NCBI RefSeq assembly: GCF_947501415.1
Contig: NZ_CANMVL010000014.1
Span: 1-64,000 of the forward strand
Direction of reading: 5' to 3'
Length of the DNA stretch: 64,000 nt
DNA from: an uncultured Halomonas sp.
GTDB lineage: Bacteria; Pseudomonadota; Gammaproteobacteria; Pseudomonadales; Halomonadaceae
Below the pieces are notes generated by a model. That model was given only the letters and a program-made list of their open reading frames with translations. It was not told where the DNA came from and ran no database searches. The translations under genes were made by a program, and so were the position numbers. Of this stretch, positions 52,341 to 61,772 are shown piece after piece; the stretch's first letter is position 1; each line of letters opens with the position of its first letter.

Positions 52341-53312
52341 TCAGATGGTATTGCGCAACCCCAGCTCGTAGGGGTGCGGGTTCAGGTAGGTCTGGGCACG
52401 GATATAGTCGGAGCCATGCCGCTTCAGATAGTGGCTGAGCAGGCGAATCGGCACCGCCAGATGCACATGTCCCTGCCGGTAGTCATCGATGGCGGTCAGC
52501 AGGTCCTGCTTGGTCTCCCCATCCACCGCCCTCTTGAGGTAGCCGAAGACATGCATCAGCGCATTGGTATGGGTCTTGCGGGTGGCGGGTTTCGCCAGAG
52601 CCGTCATGAAACGCTCCAGGTAGTGCGCCAACGACGCCTCGAGAGGCTGCTTGCTGGCGTCGGCCAGATAGCGCCCCAGCTCCCGATAGGCCTCCACGTC
52701 GTGGGCCATCAACAGATACTTCTGACGGCTATGGAACTGCAGCAGCTCATGATAGCTGGGGGCGACCTCCAGATGGCGCTTCCAGTCGTCGTAGGCGTAG
52801 ACGCGGGTGATGAAGTTCTCGCGCAGCACGGCGTCGTTCATGCGCGCCTCCTCCTCCAGAGGCAATTCCGGGAAGTGACGGCGAAGCTCGCGCACGAAGG
52901 CGCCGGCATCCGAGTGGCTGGGCATGCCATTGTCGGGACGGTAGACCTTGACCCGCTCCAGGCCGCAGCTCGGTGAGCCCTTCATTAGGATAAAGCCACG
53001 CAGATGCCGGTGGCGGGCGATAAACTCGCGACTCACGCTGGTGAGCCGCTCGGTGACATCCAGCTCGGGGTCACGCGTGCCCACCACACGCGGCTCCTCT
53101 CCCTCGAGGCCAACCATGCGGATGGGCTCACGCGGCACGCCCAGTCCCGCCTCGAGCTCGGGGCAGAAGGGCTCGAACGCGAAACGCTCACCGAGCACCT
53201 CCAGACAGTAGCGTGATCGCTTGTGGCCCCCGTTGTAGCGTACCTCCTCCCCCGTCAGACAGGCGCTGATCCCCACCGGAATCCGTTGTTCAGCCTTACC
53301 CTTGTCACCCAT
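52341..53312 (-). CDS. DUF523 (TudS-like) and DUF1722 (YbgA) fusion protein
   Basis: 323 residues from ATG 53312. The first about 155 residues are DUF523: PVGISACLTGEEVRYNGGHK, FCPELEAGLGVPREPIRMVG and LMKGSPSCGLERVKVY contain the three Cys that hold a [4Fe-4S] cluster in the thiouracil desulfidase TudS. Residues 190-310 are DUF1722 (YbgA): HSRQKYLLMAHDVEAYRELG, HTNALMHVFGYLKRAVDGET. In E. coli ybgA lies next to phr photolyase; none is seen here. A role in tRNA sulfur removal or DNA repair is suggested but unproven. Confidence 0.88.
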   Translation of the reverse strand: MGDKGKAEQRIPVGISACLTGEEVRYNGGHKRSRYCLEVLGERFAFEPFCPELEAGLGVPREPIRMVGLEGEEPRVVGTRDPELDVTERLTSVSREFIARHRHLRGFILMKGSPSCGLERVKVYRPDNGMPSHSDAGAFVRELRRHFPELPLEEEARMNDAVLRENFITRVYAYDDWKRHLEVAPSYHELLQFHSRQKYLLMAHDVEAYRELGRYLADASKQPLEASLAHYLERFMTALAKPATRKTHTNALMHVFGYLKRAVDGETKQDLLTAIDDYRQGHVHLAVPIRLLSHYLKRHGSDYIRAQTYLNPHPYELGLRNTI

Positions 53313-53318
53313 GATCAC

Positions 53319-53659
53319 GCTCCTCGCCCTTCGACGCTCTCAGCCTGGCCGCATTTATTCTCTTATTGTGTCATAGCCGATACCACCATGCGTCCCAGGG
53401 CTTTCGCAGTAGCAGGAATCGAGGGGCGCTGGGGGCAAGCCGAAGAGGAGGTCCGAGGACCAGGGACGGCCGAGGTAGCGTACAGGGAGGTATTTACAGC
53501 GCCTCCTAGGAGGCTTGTCGCCAGATCAGCCCCGGGCTCGGGCTACCGAGTTGCCAAGCTATCTGCGAAAGCCCTGTAACGGCCACGCTTTCGAGCGATG
53601 ATATTCGGGCGGTCGGTATGGCATCATCGAGACTCCCTCATCAAGCAAGGAGCCCAGCC
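53319..53659. other. Intergenic region between the YbgA fusion and rraA
   Basis: 341 bases, over half occupied by the inverted-end repeat at 53396-53576. AAGGAG at 53647-53652 is the rraA ribosome site. No other gene was seen. Confidence 0.5.
53396..53576. repeat. Inverted-end repeat element, copy 1 (181 bp)
   Basis: The ends are inverted: CAGGGCTTTCGCAG and CTGCGAAAGCCCTG. The interior includes GGTCCGAGGACCAGGGA and CGCCTCCTAGGAGGC, both able to fold. A second copy lies at 61954-62130 and a partial one at 48046-48098. No reading frame and no obvious flanking duplication. It may be a non-autonomous element or a structured repeat of the REP/BIME type. Confidence 0.75.
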
Positions 53660-54145
53660 GTGAGCCAGATCGTCACTCCGGATATCTGCGACGCCCATCC
53701 CGAGGTGCGCGCCCTCGACCCGCTGTTTATCAACTTCGGTGGCCGCGAGGCCTTCTGTGGCCCGATTCGTACCGTCAAGTGCTTCGAGGACAACTCCCTG
53801 GTCAAGCAGGCCGTGGCCGAACCCGGCGAAGGCGCCGTGCTGGTGGTGGATGGCGGCGGCTCTCAGCGCTGCGCCATGCTCGGCGATATGCTGGCCGAAC
53901 AGGCGGCCGGTAACGGCTGGAGCGGCGTGATCCTGTATGGCTGCGTGCGTGATGTCGATGTGCTCGCTGAGATCGACCTCGGCGTTCAGGCACTCGGTGC
54001 CCACCCGCGCAGAAGCGAGAAGCACGGTGAAGGGCGGCGCGATGTCCCGGTGACCTTCGCCGGCGTCACCCTCACCCCCGGCCAGTGGCTCTACGCCGAC
54101 AACAACGGCATCCTGGTCGCCGACGAGCGCCTGCCCCTCGACTGA
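53660..54145 (+). CDS. rraA: RNase E activity regulator RraA
   Basis: 161 residues from GTG 53660 with AAGGAG upstream; the longer frame start at 53618 adds residues not found in the family. [20 protein letters not shown], the G-rich [40 protein letters not shown] and a conserved [12 protein letters not shown] end match RraA. RraA trimers bind the RNase E degradosome scaffold and slow mRNA decay. Confidence 0.92.
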   Translation: MSQIVTPDICDAHPEVRALDPLFINFGGREAFCGPIRTVKCFEDNSLVKQAVAEPGEGAVLVVDGGGSQRCAMLGDMLAEQAAGNGWSGVILYGCVRDVDVLAEIDLGVQALGAHPRRSEKHGEGRRDVPVTFAGVTLTPGQWLYADNNGILVADERLPLD

Positions 54146-54175
54146 TACCCTCTCGACGAACGTCCGGAGCCTGAC

Positions 54176-56074
54176 ATGCTGGCGCTCACCAGCCTGAGCC
54201 GAGACCTCCTGCGCAGCCTGAGAGACCATCTGCGCCCGCTGGTGGCCTACCACCTGTTCTTTACCCTGCTGGCCTCCAGCCTGCTGCTGCCAGCCGTGGC
54301 CTGGAGCCTGACCAGTCTCGTGGGTCGCTTCGGGCGCACGGTGATCAGCGGCGCCGAGCTGCTCGACCTGCTGCTGAGCCCGGCGGGCGTCCTATGGCTA
54401 CTGGCGGCCACCGGGCTTACCTTCCTGGTGCTCTACCTGCAGCAGGCGGGGATGATCCTGGTGGCGGCCCGCCCCCGCGACCGCCATGTGCGCCTGGCCT
54501 TCGAGGCGTTGTGGTGGTCCCTGCATCGCCTGCCGGCGCTGGCCGGGCTGGTCGTCATTCAGGTCGGGACCCACCTGCTGCTGATACTGCCGGTCGCCCT
54601 CGCCCTGGTCTGGCTGCATGGCGCCCTGCTTGGCGGCCTCGACCCCTATTATGTGCAGCGTGTGAGACCGCCGGCGCTCTGGCAGTTCCTCGCCCTGGGA
54701 CTTCCCCTGGTGGCGGCCTGGGCATGGCTCGCCGCCTGCCTCTATGTGCGCTGGATCCTGGCCCTGCCGCTGGTGGCACTGGAGGCCCTCTCGCCGCGTC
54801 GCGCCCTGCTGCACAGCGCCCGCCTGACGCACGGGAAGCGGCGCACCATCGCCGTGATCACCCTTGCCCTGCTGGCACTGATCCTGATCCTGCCGATCCT
54901 GGTCACCCTCGCCTTCGACTGGCTGATTACCCCTCTGCTGTGGTGGCTGCCGGAGCGCAACGCCGTGCTGATCCCGGCCACCCTGGCCTATCTGACCGCC
55001 TATGTGCTGGTGACCCTGGCGATCACCTTCGCCGGCATCGCCGCCAACGCGCTGCTCTCGACGTGTCTCTATCTTCGCCTGACCCACCGCGAGGCGCGTC
55101 CCGCACCGCCTCCCGCCGATGCCCATCCCGGCCGCCTGGCCTGGATGGTGGAGCTGGGCGTGGTGCTCTTCGCCGTGTGGCAGGCCTGGTTGATCGTCAA
55201 CAGCTTCACGCTGCAGGACGAGGTGACCGTGATCGCCCATCGCGGCAGCTCCCTGGACGCCCCCGAAAACACCCTGCCGGCGATTCACCGCGCCCTGGAC
55301 GATGGCGCCGACATGGTCGAGCTCGACGTACGCCTGACCCTCGATCACCAGGTGGTGATCTACCACGACAGCAGTCTGCAGCGCCTGACCGGCGACCCTC
55401 GGCGGATCGGCGAGCTCGAGCGCGAGACCCTGGCCAATGTCGATGTTGGCAGCTGGTTCGGCGACCCCTTCGTGGGCGAGACCATTCCCGGCCTGGATGA
55501 AGCACTGGCTGCGGTACGCGGCCGCAGCGGCCTGATGATCGACCTGAAGACCGACCCTGCTCGGGAACAGGCCCTGGTCGATGCGGTGGTCGATGAGCTG
55601 AGGCAGGAGCAGGCGGCGCGCTATCGCTGCCTGGCCGACAGGGTAACGGGAACGGCGAAGATGAGCGGGGCGGAGCCTATCTGCGGCAACCCCGACATCA
55701 CGGCCGAGATCCGCCTGGCCACCACATCGCCAAGCCTGGCGCGGATGATCGAGACGCGCCACCCCGAACTGCGGGTGACCCTGCTGGCCCAGCTGATCCT
55801 GCCCGGCAGTCTGGAGCGTCGAAGTCTGGATGCCCTGGGCCTGCGCCACAACCGCATCGACGAGCAGGAGGTCAACCTGGCGAAGCGTTATGGCTACGAG
55901 CTCCACGCCTGGACCACCAACAATCGTTCACGCATGTCGCAGCTGATCGACATGGGCGTGGACGCCATCATCACCGACCGTCCCGCCCTCCTCGCGGAGC
56001 TGGTCGCCGAGCGCCGAGAGCTCGGCGATGGCGCCCTGCTGCTGATCAAGCTGCATAACTGGCTCAGGCAATAG
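54176..56074 (+). CDS. Membrane glycerophosphodiester phosphodiesterase
   Basis: 632 residues. The N-terminal 330 residues form a multi-helix membrane domain (LVAYHLFFTLLASSLLLPAV, GVLWLLAATGLTFLVLYLQQ) as in the GDPD membrane-domain family. The catalytic TIM barrel starts at VIAHRGSSLDAPENTLPAIH (metal/catalytic His) and continues with MVELDVRLTLDHQVVIYHD (second His). It hydrolyses glycerophosphodiesters to glycerol-3-phosphate and alcohol. The active-site residues HR, E, D and H are intact. The catalytic domain could lie on either side of the membrane. Confidence 0.9.
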   Translation: MLALTSLSRDLLRSLRDHLRPLVAYHLFFTLLASSLLLPAVAWSLTSLVGRFGRTVISGAELLDLLLSPAGVLWLLAATGLTFLVLYLQQAGMILVAARPRDRHVRLAFEALWWSLHRLPALAGLVVIQVGTHLLLILPVALALVWLHGALLGGLDPYYVQRVRPPALWQFLALGLPLVAAWAWLAACLYVRWILALPLVALEALSPRRALLHSARLTHGKRRTIAVITLALLALILILPILVTLAFDWLITPLLWWLPERNAVLIPATLAYLTAYVLVTLAITFAGIAANALLSTCLYLRLTHREARPAPPPADAHPGRLAWMVELGVVLFAVWQAWLIVNSFTLQDEVTVIAHRGSSLDAPENTLPAIHRALDDGADMVELDVRLTLDHQVVIYHDSSLQRLTGDPRRIGELERETLANVDVGSWFGDPFVGETIPGLDEALAAVRGRSGLMIDLKTDPAREQALVDAVVDELRQEQAARYRCLADRVTGTAKMSGAEPICGNPDITAEIRLATTSPSLARMIETRHPELRVTLLAQLILPGSLERRSLDALGLRHNRIDEQEVNLAKRYGYELHAWTTNNRSRMSQLIDMGVDAIITDRPALLAELVAERRELGDGALLLIKLHNWLRQ

Positions 56075-56096
56075 GGGGCGAACCCCGCCCCTCTCT

Positions 56097-56138
56097 CCTC
56101 GAACCTCGAACCTCGAACCTCGCCCCTCGAACCTCGTC
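56097..56138. repeat. 7-bp tandem repeat CCTCGAA (six units) between convergent genes
   Basis: Units CCTCGAA x3, CCTCGCC, CCTCGAA, CCTCGTC end one base before the stop codon of the gamma-glutamyltransferase gene. The same heptamer recurs at 63073-63093 in an equivalent position. Confidence 0.85.
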
Positions 56139-56139
56139 C

Positions 56140-57975
56140 CTAATCTCCCATCACCACCCCTTCACGGCGTGGATCGGCGCCGCCGAACCAGCCCTCTTCC
56201 GTGCGCTGGATGGCCTGCAGGCCGCTGGTCAACTCCCGCTCCTCAAGCTCGTGACCACGCTCGCGCAGCGCCTGCTGGATAGCCGCCGGGAAGCGCCCTG
56301 CCTCCAGATAGACCGGCCCGCCCAGGGTAATGGCGTGGGGCAGGTCCAGCGCCTGCTGGGCATTCAGCCCCCAGTCGAGCATCGCCACCAGCGAGCGGGC
56401 GGTATGGTGAATGATCCCCGCGCCCCCGGAGGAGCCCAGGCTCGCCACCAGCTCACCGCTCTCGCGATCGAAGACCAGGGTCGGGCTCATGCTCGAGCGT
56501 GGGCGCTTGCCGGGCTCTACCCGGTTGGCGATGGGAGTGCCTTCCTCATCCGTGGGGGCGAAGGAGAAGTCGGTCAGCTGATTGTTGAGCAAAAACCCTC
56601 CGGGCATGCCGGTGCCCCCATCGGAGAGGATGCGTGCCCCGAAGGCCTGCTCGATGGAGCCGGTCATGGCCAGGGCATTGCCATGGGCGTCGATGATGCT
56701 GATATGGCTGGTGCCATGCTCGGGCTGGGTCGGCTGCACCGCCCAGGCGGTGGCCAGGCTGCCGGGATTGCCCGGGCTTGCTCCACCGCTGCCCATGCTC
56801 TGTCCCGCCTCGATCAGCTCGGCACGCTCCTCCAGGTAGTCAGGCACCAGCATCAGCGTCCAGTCCTGCCCGGGTGCCTCGACGAAGTCCGGGTCGGCGA
56901 TATAGCGTCCTCGATCGGCGAAGGCCAGCCGCGATGCCTCGAGGAAGCGGTGCAGCCACTCGACATCGGGAAGCCCGTCGTTCAGATCGACCTCGAGGGC
57001 AGGCAGCTGCTCCATGATGCCGAGGACCTGCATCATGGACAGATGCCCCGACGAGGGGGGTGGAAACCCGCATATCCGATAGTCCCGCCAGTCGGTACAC
57101 ATAGGCTCGCGCTCCAGCGCCGAGTAGGTGGCCAGATCCTCGAGACTCAGAGTGCCCGGAATATCAGGATGGTGCTGGACCCGCGCCACGATATCCTCGG
57201 CGACCCTGCCGGTATGCAACGCCGTGCTCTTCTCGGCGGCGATCTTATCGAGCGTCACGGCCAGGGCCGGATTCTTGAGCCGGTGTCCCGGTGGCAGCGG
57301 TTCGCCCTCTGCGGTGTAGTAGAACTCCGCCGCCCGGTCGTCGTCGCGCAGGGCGTCGGTGTCGGCGATGCTTTGATGCAGTCGCGGACTCACGACAAAT
57401 CCCTCGTCGGCCAGGGTAATCGCCGGCTCGAAGAGCTCGGCCCAGGGCAGCTTGCCATGCGCCTTGTGGGCCATCTCCAGCATGCGCAGGGTGCCGGGAA
57501 CACCGACCGAGCGGCCGCTGGCCACCGCCTCCGCGAACGCCAGGGGCTCGCCCTCCCCATCGAGAAACAGCGTCTCGTCCACCGCGGCGGGTGCGCTCTC
57601 GCGCCCATCATAGGCCATGACCTCTTCGCCATCGTGATACATCAGGAAGGCGCCACCGCCGATGCCGCTGGACTGAGGCTCCACCAGGGTCAGCACCATC
57701 TGCACCGCGATGGCGGCATCGATGGCCGAGCCGCCGGCCTCGAGAATCTGGTAGCCGGCGTCGGCGGCCAACGGGTTGGCGGCAGCCACGGCGAACTTCC
57801 GGGTAGCCCAGCCGGGCTTCTCCTCGCTTCCCGAGCTGGTTTCCGGCGCGACCTCAGGACGCTGATATTCGAACTCCGTCTCACCCAGGACGGTGAACGG
57901 CAGACCGACCAGCAGCGAGATGGCAAGCCGAAACAGCAGTCGGCGGCGGAAGGGCGTGGCTGCTGAAGTGCCCAT
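56140..57975 (-). CDS. ggt: Gamma-glutamyltransferase
   Basis: 611 residues from ATG 57975, with AAGGAG at the correct distance; a longer frame exists but lacks a ribosome site. The signal segment (LLFRLAISLLVGLPFTVLGE) exports it to the periplasm. Family blocks are clear: AVAAANPLAADAGYQILEAG, GSAIDAAIAVQMVLTLVEPQ, SSGIGGGAFLMY, and the autoprocessing Thr nucleophile in QPEHGTSHISIIDAHGNA, then RPRSSMSPTLVF and LGSSGGAGII. It would cleave glutathione and transfer gamma-glutamyl groups. The precursor self-cleaves before the Thr. Confidence 0.94.
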   Translation of the reverse strand: MGTSAATPFRRRLLFRLAISLLVGLPFTVLGETEFEYQRPEVAPETSSGSEEKPGWATRKFAVAAANPLAADAGYQILEAGGSAIDAAIAVQMVLTLVEPQSSGIGGGAFLMYHDGEEVMAYDGRESAPAAVDETLFLDGEGEPLAFAEAVASGRSVGVPGTLRMLEMAHKAHGKLPWAELFEPAITLADEGFVVSPRLHQSIADTDALRDDDRAAEFYYTAEGEPLPPGHRLKNPALAVTLDKIAAEKSTALHTGRVAEDIVARVQHHPDIPGTLSLEDLATYSALEREPMCTDWRDYRICGFPPPSSGHLSMMQVLGIMEQLPALEVDLNDGLPDVEWLHRFLEASRLAFADRGRYIADPDFVEAPGQDWTLMLVPDYLEERAELIEAGQSMGSGGASPGNPGSLATAWAVQPTQPEHGTSHISIIDAHGNALAMTGSIEQAFGARILSDGGTGMPGGFLLNNQLTDFSFAPTDEEGTPIANRVEPGKRPRSSMSPTLVFDRESGELVASLGSSGGAGIIHHTARSLVAMLDWGLNAQQALDLPHAITLGGPVYLEAGRFPAAIQQALRERGHELEERELTSGLQAIQRTEEGWFGGADPRREGVVMGD

Positions 57976-58159
57976 GGGACGGCTCCTTGTCATCGGATGG
58001 ATCAAAGAGTCTGTCAGCATAGCCGAAGGAGATCCATGCGACGCCCCTGTCGCTGCCGAGATGCCACTCCAGGTACCCCAGCGGATTCGTCATCGCACGA
58101 GAACAGGTATCATAGGGACCGACGACCGCTTCCCCTGTCCTCTGCTGGAGATGTTTGTA

Positions 58160-59029
58160 ATGACTTTGCGTTCGCTGCTCGCTTCCACCGGCCTGCTGCT
58201 CGGCGCCATCAGCCCGATGGCCCAGGCCGACACCCTGCGCCTGGGCATCGGTGAGTGGGCCACCGGGCAGGCCAGCACCTATGTGCTCAAGGCGGTACTC
58301 GAGGACGCCGGCCATGAGGTGGAGATCCGCTCGGTAAGCCTGGCCGCCATCTGGCAGGGCCTCTCCGTCGGCGAGCTGGATGCCTTTACCGGCGCCTGGC
58401 TGCCGGTGACCCAGGCCAGCTACCGCGCCTCCGTGGGCGACAAGGTCGAGGATCTCGGCCCCAACCTCAGTGATGCCCGAGTCGGCCTGGCCGTTCCCAG
58501 CTATGTCGAGGCGAGCTCCATTGCGGATCTGGCCGAGGCCGGCGACGCCTTCGATCGGCGCATCCACGGCATCGATCCGGGTGCCGGCATCATGGCCCTG
58601 ACCGAGCAAGCCATGGCGGCCTACGGCCTCGACGACTGGCGGCTGGTCGCCGGCAGCGATGCGACCATGAGCAAGACCCTGGAAGCGGCGACGGAGCGCC
58701 AGGACCCCATCGTCGTCACCGCCTGGGCCCCGCACCCGGTCTTCGCGGGTCAGTCGCTGCGCTATCTCGAGGACCCCCAGGGCCTCTACTCCCAGGAGGA
58801 GAGCATCCACACCATCACGCGCCTGGGCCTCGCCGAGGAGAAGCCGGAGGCCGCCGCCATCCTGGACCGCTTCGCCTGGAGCGCCGATGACGTTCAGGAG
58901 CTGATGGAGGCCAACCAGGCCAACGGCGATTACGAGGCCAACGCCCGCGCCTGGGTCGAGGCACACCCCGAGCTTGTCGCAGAGTGGTTGGGAGAGCGGT
59001 TGGAAGAGAGTCCGAGCGAAGAGGACTGA
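58160..59029 (+). CDS. Glycine betaine/choline-type ABC substrate-binding protein
   Basis: 289 residues from ATG 58160 (an in-frame ATG at 58151 sits too close to the GGAG). A signal peptide (LLASTGLLLGAISPMAQADT) is followed by an OpuAC domain: LRLGIGEWATGQASTYVLKA, LEDAGHEVEIRSV, WQGLSVGELDAFTGAWLPVT with the aromatic box residues, and the DPGAGIMALTEQAM segment. It would bind betaine-like osmolytes in the periplasm. No permease or ATPase is adjacent, so it must pair with a distant system. Confidence 0.88.
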   Translation: MTLRSLLASTGLLLGAISPMAQADTLRLGIGEWATGQASTYVLKAVLEDAGHEVEIRSVSLAAIWQGLSVGELDAFTGAWLPVTQASYRASVGDKVEDLGPNLSDARVGLAVPSYVEASSIADLAEAGDAFDRRIHGIDPGAGIMALTEQAMAAYGLDDWRLVAGSDATMSKTLEAATERQDPIVVTAWAPHPVFAGQSLRYLEDPQGLYSQEESIHTITRLGLAEEKPEAAAILDRFAWSADDVQELMEANQANGDYEANARAWVEAHPELVAEWLGERLEESPSEED

Positions 59030-59058
59030 GACTCCCGTCCGCCCCGTCCCGAAAATAA

Positions 59059-59310
59059 GGTTCATCGCAAACTAGTATGAATCCGTTCGGCAGTGAGCAT
59101 TGGGAGGCCAGGGTAAATTGTGGGAGGCCGGCTCGGCCGGGCGAATGGAGGCCAACGGCCTCCCGGTAAGGGCACAGTACTGGGCAACACTACCAAGGCG
59201 CCTGTCGGCGCCATCGCCCGGGGAACCCGGCCTCCCACAGGGTGGCGAACCCACCAGTGGGTAGCGGAGCATCCCCCACCTACAGGTTTCACATCAGTCT
59301 GCGATGAATC
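59059..59310. mobile_element. MITE-like element, copy 2 (252 bp)
   Basis: Same ends as the copy at 36361-36634: GGTTCATCGCA at the left and TGCGATGAATC at the right, with a largely identical interior including GTGGGAGGCCGGCTCGG and GGAACCCGGCCTCCC. The flanks GAAAATAA (59051-59058) and GAAAGTAA (59311-59318) look like an 8-bp duplication with one later change. It is about 22 bases shorter than copy 1, lacking part of the left interior. Confidence 0.82.
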
Positions 59311-59339
59311 GAAAGTAACGGCAGAACGGCACACTACGA

Positions 59340-59372
59340 CGACAATGCCCGGCCAAAAGCCGGGCATTGTCG
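59340..59372 (-). terminator. Hairpin downstream of ppsA
   Basis: CGACAATGCCCGGC and GCCGGGCATTGTCG are perfect 14-bp arms around a 5-base loop, 27 bases past the ppsA stop. There is no long T run, but the stem is stable; a terminator function is likely. Confidence 0.6.
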
Positions 59373-59399
59373 CAACTAGCACTTATTCCTTCTCAACAC

Positions 59400-61772
59400 C
59401 TAGCCGATGGTTTCTCCGGCCAGCATGAACCAGGTCTCGAGCACGGCATCGGGGTTGAGCGATACCGAATCGATACCCTGCTCCATCAGCCACTTGGCGA
59501 GATCGGGGTGGTCCGAGGGGCCCTGGCCGCAGATGCCGATATACTTGCCCTGAGCCTTGCAGGCCTGGATGGCCATGGCCAGCAGCTTCTTCACCGCCGG
59601 GTTCCGCTCCTCGAACAGGTGCGCCACGATACCGGAGTCACGGTCCAGCCCCAGGGTGAGCTGGGTCAGGTCGTTGGAGCCGATGGAGAAACCATCGAAG
59701 TACTCCAGGAACTCCTCGGCCAGCAGGGCGTTGGCCGGCAGTTCACACATCATGATGACCTTGAGACCATTGTCACCACGCTTGAGGCCGTTGGCGGCCA
59801 GCAGGTCGATCACCTCGCTGGCCTCCTCGGTGGTGCGCACGAAGGGCACCATGATCTCGACGTTGTCCAGGCCCATCACCTCGCGGACTCGCTTGAGGGC
59901 GCGACACTCCAGCTCGAAACACTCGCGGAAGCTGTCGGAGATATAGCGAGAGGCGCCGCGGAAGCCGAGCATCGGGTTCTCCTCCCCCGGCTCGTAGAGC
60001 TTGCCACCGATCAGGTTCTCGTACTCGTTGGACTTGAAGTCAGACAGGCGCACGATGACCCGCTCCGGGTAGAAGGCCGCGGCCAGGGTGGAGATCCCCT
60101 CCACCAGCTTGTCGACATAGAACTCCACCGGGCTGTCGTAGCCGGCGGTGCGCAGCTCGATGGTCTGCTGCAGCTCCTCGGGCAGGGTGTCGAAATCAAG
60201 CAGCGCCTTGGGGTGCACGCCGATCATGCGGTTGATGATGAACTCCAGGCGTGCCAGGCCCACACCGGCATTCGGCAGGCTGGCAAAGCCGAAGGCACGG
60301 TCGGGGTTGCCGACGTTCATCATGATCTTGAAGGGGATCTCGGGCATGGCATCGACGCTGGTGACCTGGCGGTCGAACGCCAGCAGCCCCTCGTAGACAT
60401 GCCCCGCATCGCCCTCGGCACAGGAGACGGTGACATCGCGACCATCGGCGAGTATCTCGGTGGCATCACCGCAGCCCACGACCGCCGGGATGCCCAGCTC
60501 ACGGGCGATGATCGCCGCGTGGCAGGTCCGGCCACCGCGATTGGTGACGATGGCCGAGGCACGCTTCATGATCGGCTCCCAGTCGGGATCGGTCATGTCG
60601 GTGACCAGCACATCGCCGGCGTTGACCTTCTCCATGTCATCCGGCGAGAACACCACCTTGACGGTACCGCTGCCGATGCGCTGGCCGATGGCTCGGCCGC
60701 TGACCAGGTTGCGCCCCTTCTCCTTGAGCTGGAAGCGTTCGAGCTTGCCACCCTGCTGCTGGGAGACCACGGTCTCGGGACGCGCCTGAACGATATAGAG
60801 CTTGCCGTCATCGCCATCCAGCGCCCACTCGATATCCATGGGACGCTGATAGTGCTGCTCGATGGTCACCGCCTGGCGAGCCAGCGCCATCACCTGCTCA
60901 TCATCGATACAGAAGCGGCCGCGCTCCTTGAGCGGCACATCCACGGTCTCCACCGACTTGCCGGCACTGGCCTCCTGGCCGTAGACCATCTTGATCAGCT
61001 TGGAGCCCAGGTTGCGGCGCAGCACGGCGGGCCGGCCGGCGGCCAGGGTCGGCTTGTGCACGTAGAACTCGTCGGGGTTCACCGCCCCCTGCACCACGGT
61101 CTCACCGAGGCCCCAGGAGGCGGTGACGAAGACCGCATCGCGATAGCCGGACTCGGTATCGAGGGTGAACATCACGCCGGAGGCACCGGTCTCGGAGCGC
61201 ACCATCTTCTGGACGCCGGCGGAGAGCGCCACGTTCTCGTGGGCGTAGCCACGATGCACGCGATAGGAGATGGCGCGGTCGTTGAACAGCGAGGCAAACA
61301 CCTCATGCACGGCGCGCTTGATATTGTCGAAGCCCTCGATATTGAGGAAGGTCTCCTGCTGGCCGGCGAAGGAGGCATCGGGCAGGTCCTCGGCGGTGGC
61401 CGAGGAGCGCACCGCCGCCTTGAGGTTGGGATGCCGGGCAAGCAGCGTCTCGTAGGCGCTGCGCAGGTGCTGCTCGAAGGTCGGGGGCAGAGGGGTGTCG
61501 ATGATCCATTGACGGATCTGGGCGCCAACCCGAGCCAGCTCGGCAACATCATCCACATCGAGGGTGGCCAGCGCCTGGTTGATCCGCTCGTTGAGGCCCT
61601 CGTGGGACAGGAATTCGCGGTAGGCGTGGGCGGTAGTGGCGAAGCCACCGGGTACGGTAACCCCCGCGCCAGCCAGGTTGGAGATCATCTCGCCGAGGGA
61701 AGCGTTCTTGCCCCCCACGCGTTCCACATCGTCCATGCCCAGCTCATCGAACCACAGAATGTAATCGTCCAC
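59400..61772 (-). CDS. ppsA: Phosphoenolpyruvate synthase
   Basis: 790 residues. It makes PEP from pyruvate and ATP for gluconeogenesis. The N-terminal nucleotide-binding domain begins [14 protein letters not shown] and includes [20 protein letters not shown]. The swivelling phosphohistidine domain has the catalytic His in [20 protein letters not shown]. The C-terminal barrel ends with [20 protein letters not shown] and [13 protein letters not shown] with the catalytic Cys. The length is normal. Its regulator ppsR is transcribed divergently across a 430-base gap. Confidence 0.96.
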   Translation of the reverse strand: MDDYILWFDELGMDDVERVGGKNASLGEMISNLAGAGVTVPGGFATTAHAYREFLSHEGLNERINQALATLDVDDVAELARVGAQIRQWIIDTPLPPTFEQHLRSAYETLLARHPNLKAAVRSSATAEDLPDASFAGQQETFLNIEGFDNIKRAVHEVFASLFNDRAISYRVHRGYAHENVALSAGVQKMVRSETGASGVMFTLDTESGYRDAVFVTASWGLGETVVQGAVNPDEFYVHKPTLAAGRPAVLRRNLGSKLIKMVYGQEASAGKSVETVDVPLKERGRFCIDDEQVMALARQAVTIEQHYQRPMDIEWALDGDDGKLYIVQARPETVVSQQQGGKLERFQLKEKGRNLVSGRAIGQRIGSGTVKVVFSPDDMEKVNAGDVLVTDMTDPDWEPIMKRASAIVTNRGGRTCHAAIIARELGIPAVVGCGDATEILADGRDVTVSCAEGDAGHVYEGLLAFDRQVTSVDAMPEIPFKIMMNVGNPDRAFGFASLPNAGVGLARLEFIINRMIGVHPKALLDFDTLPEELQQTIELRTAGYDSPVEFYVDKLVEGISTLAAAFYPERVIVRLSDFKSNEYENLIGGKLYEPGEENPMLGFRGASRYISDSFRECFELECRALKRVREVMGLDNVEIMVPFVRTTEEASEVIDLLAANGLKRGDNGLKVIMMCELPANALLAEEFLEYFDGFSIGSNDLTQLTLGLDRDSGIVAHLFEERNPAVKKLLAMAIQACKAQGKYIGICGQGPSDHPDLAKWLMEQGIDSVSLNPDAVLETWFMLAGETIG

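Noticed and set aside
56097-56138. CRISPR-like repeats
   Set aside because: The units are 7 bp, contiguous and without unique spacers; no cas genes are present.
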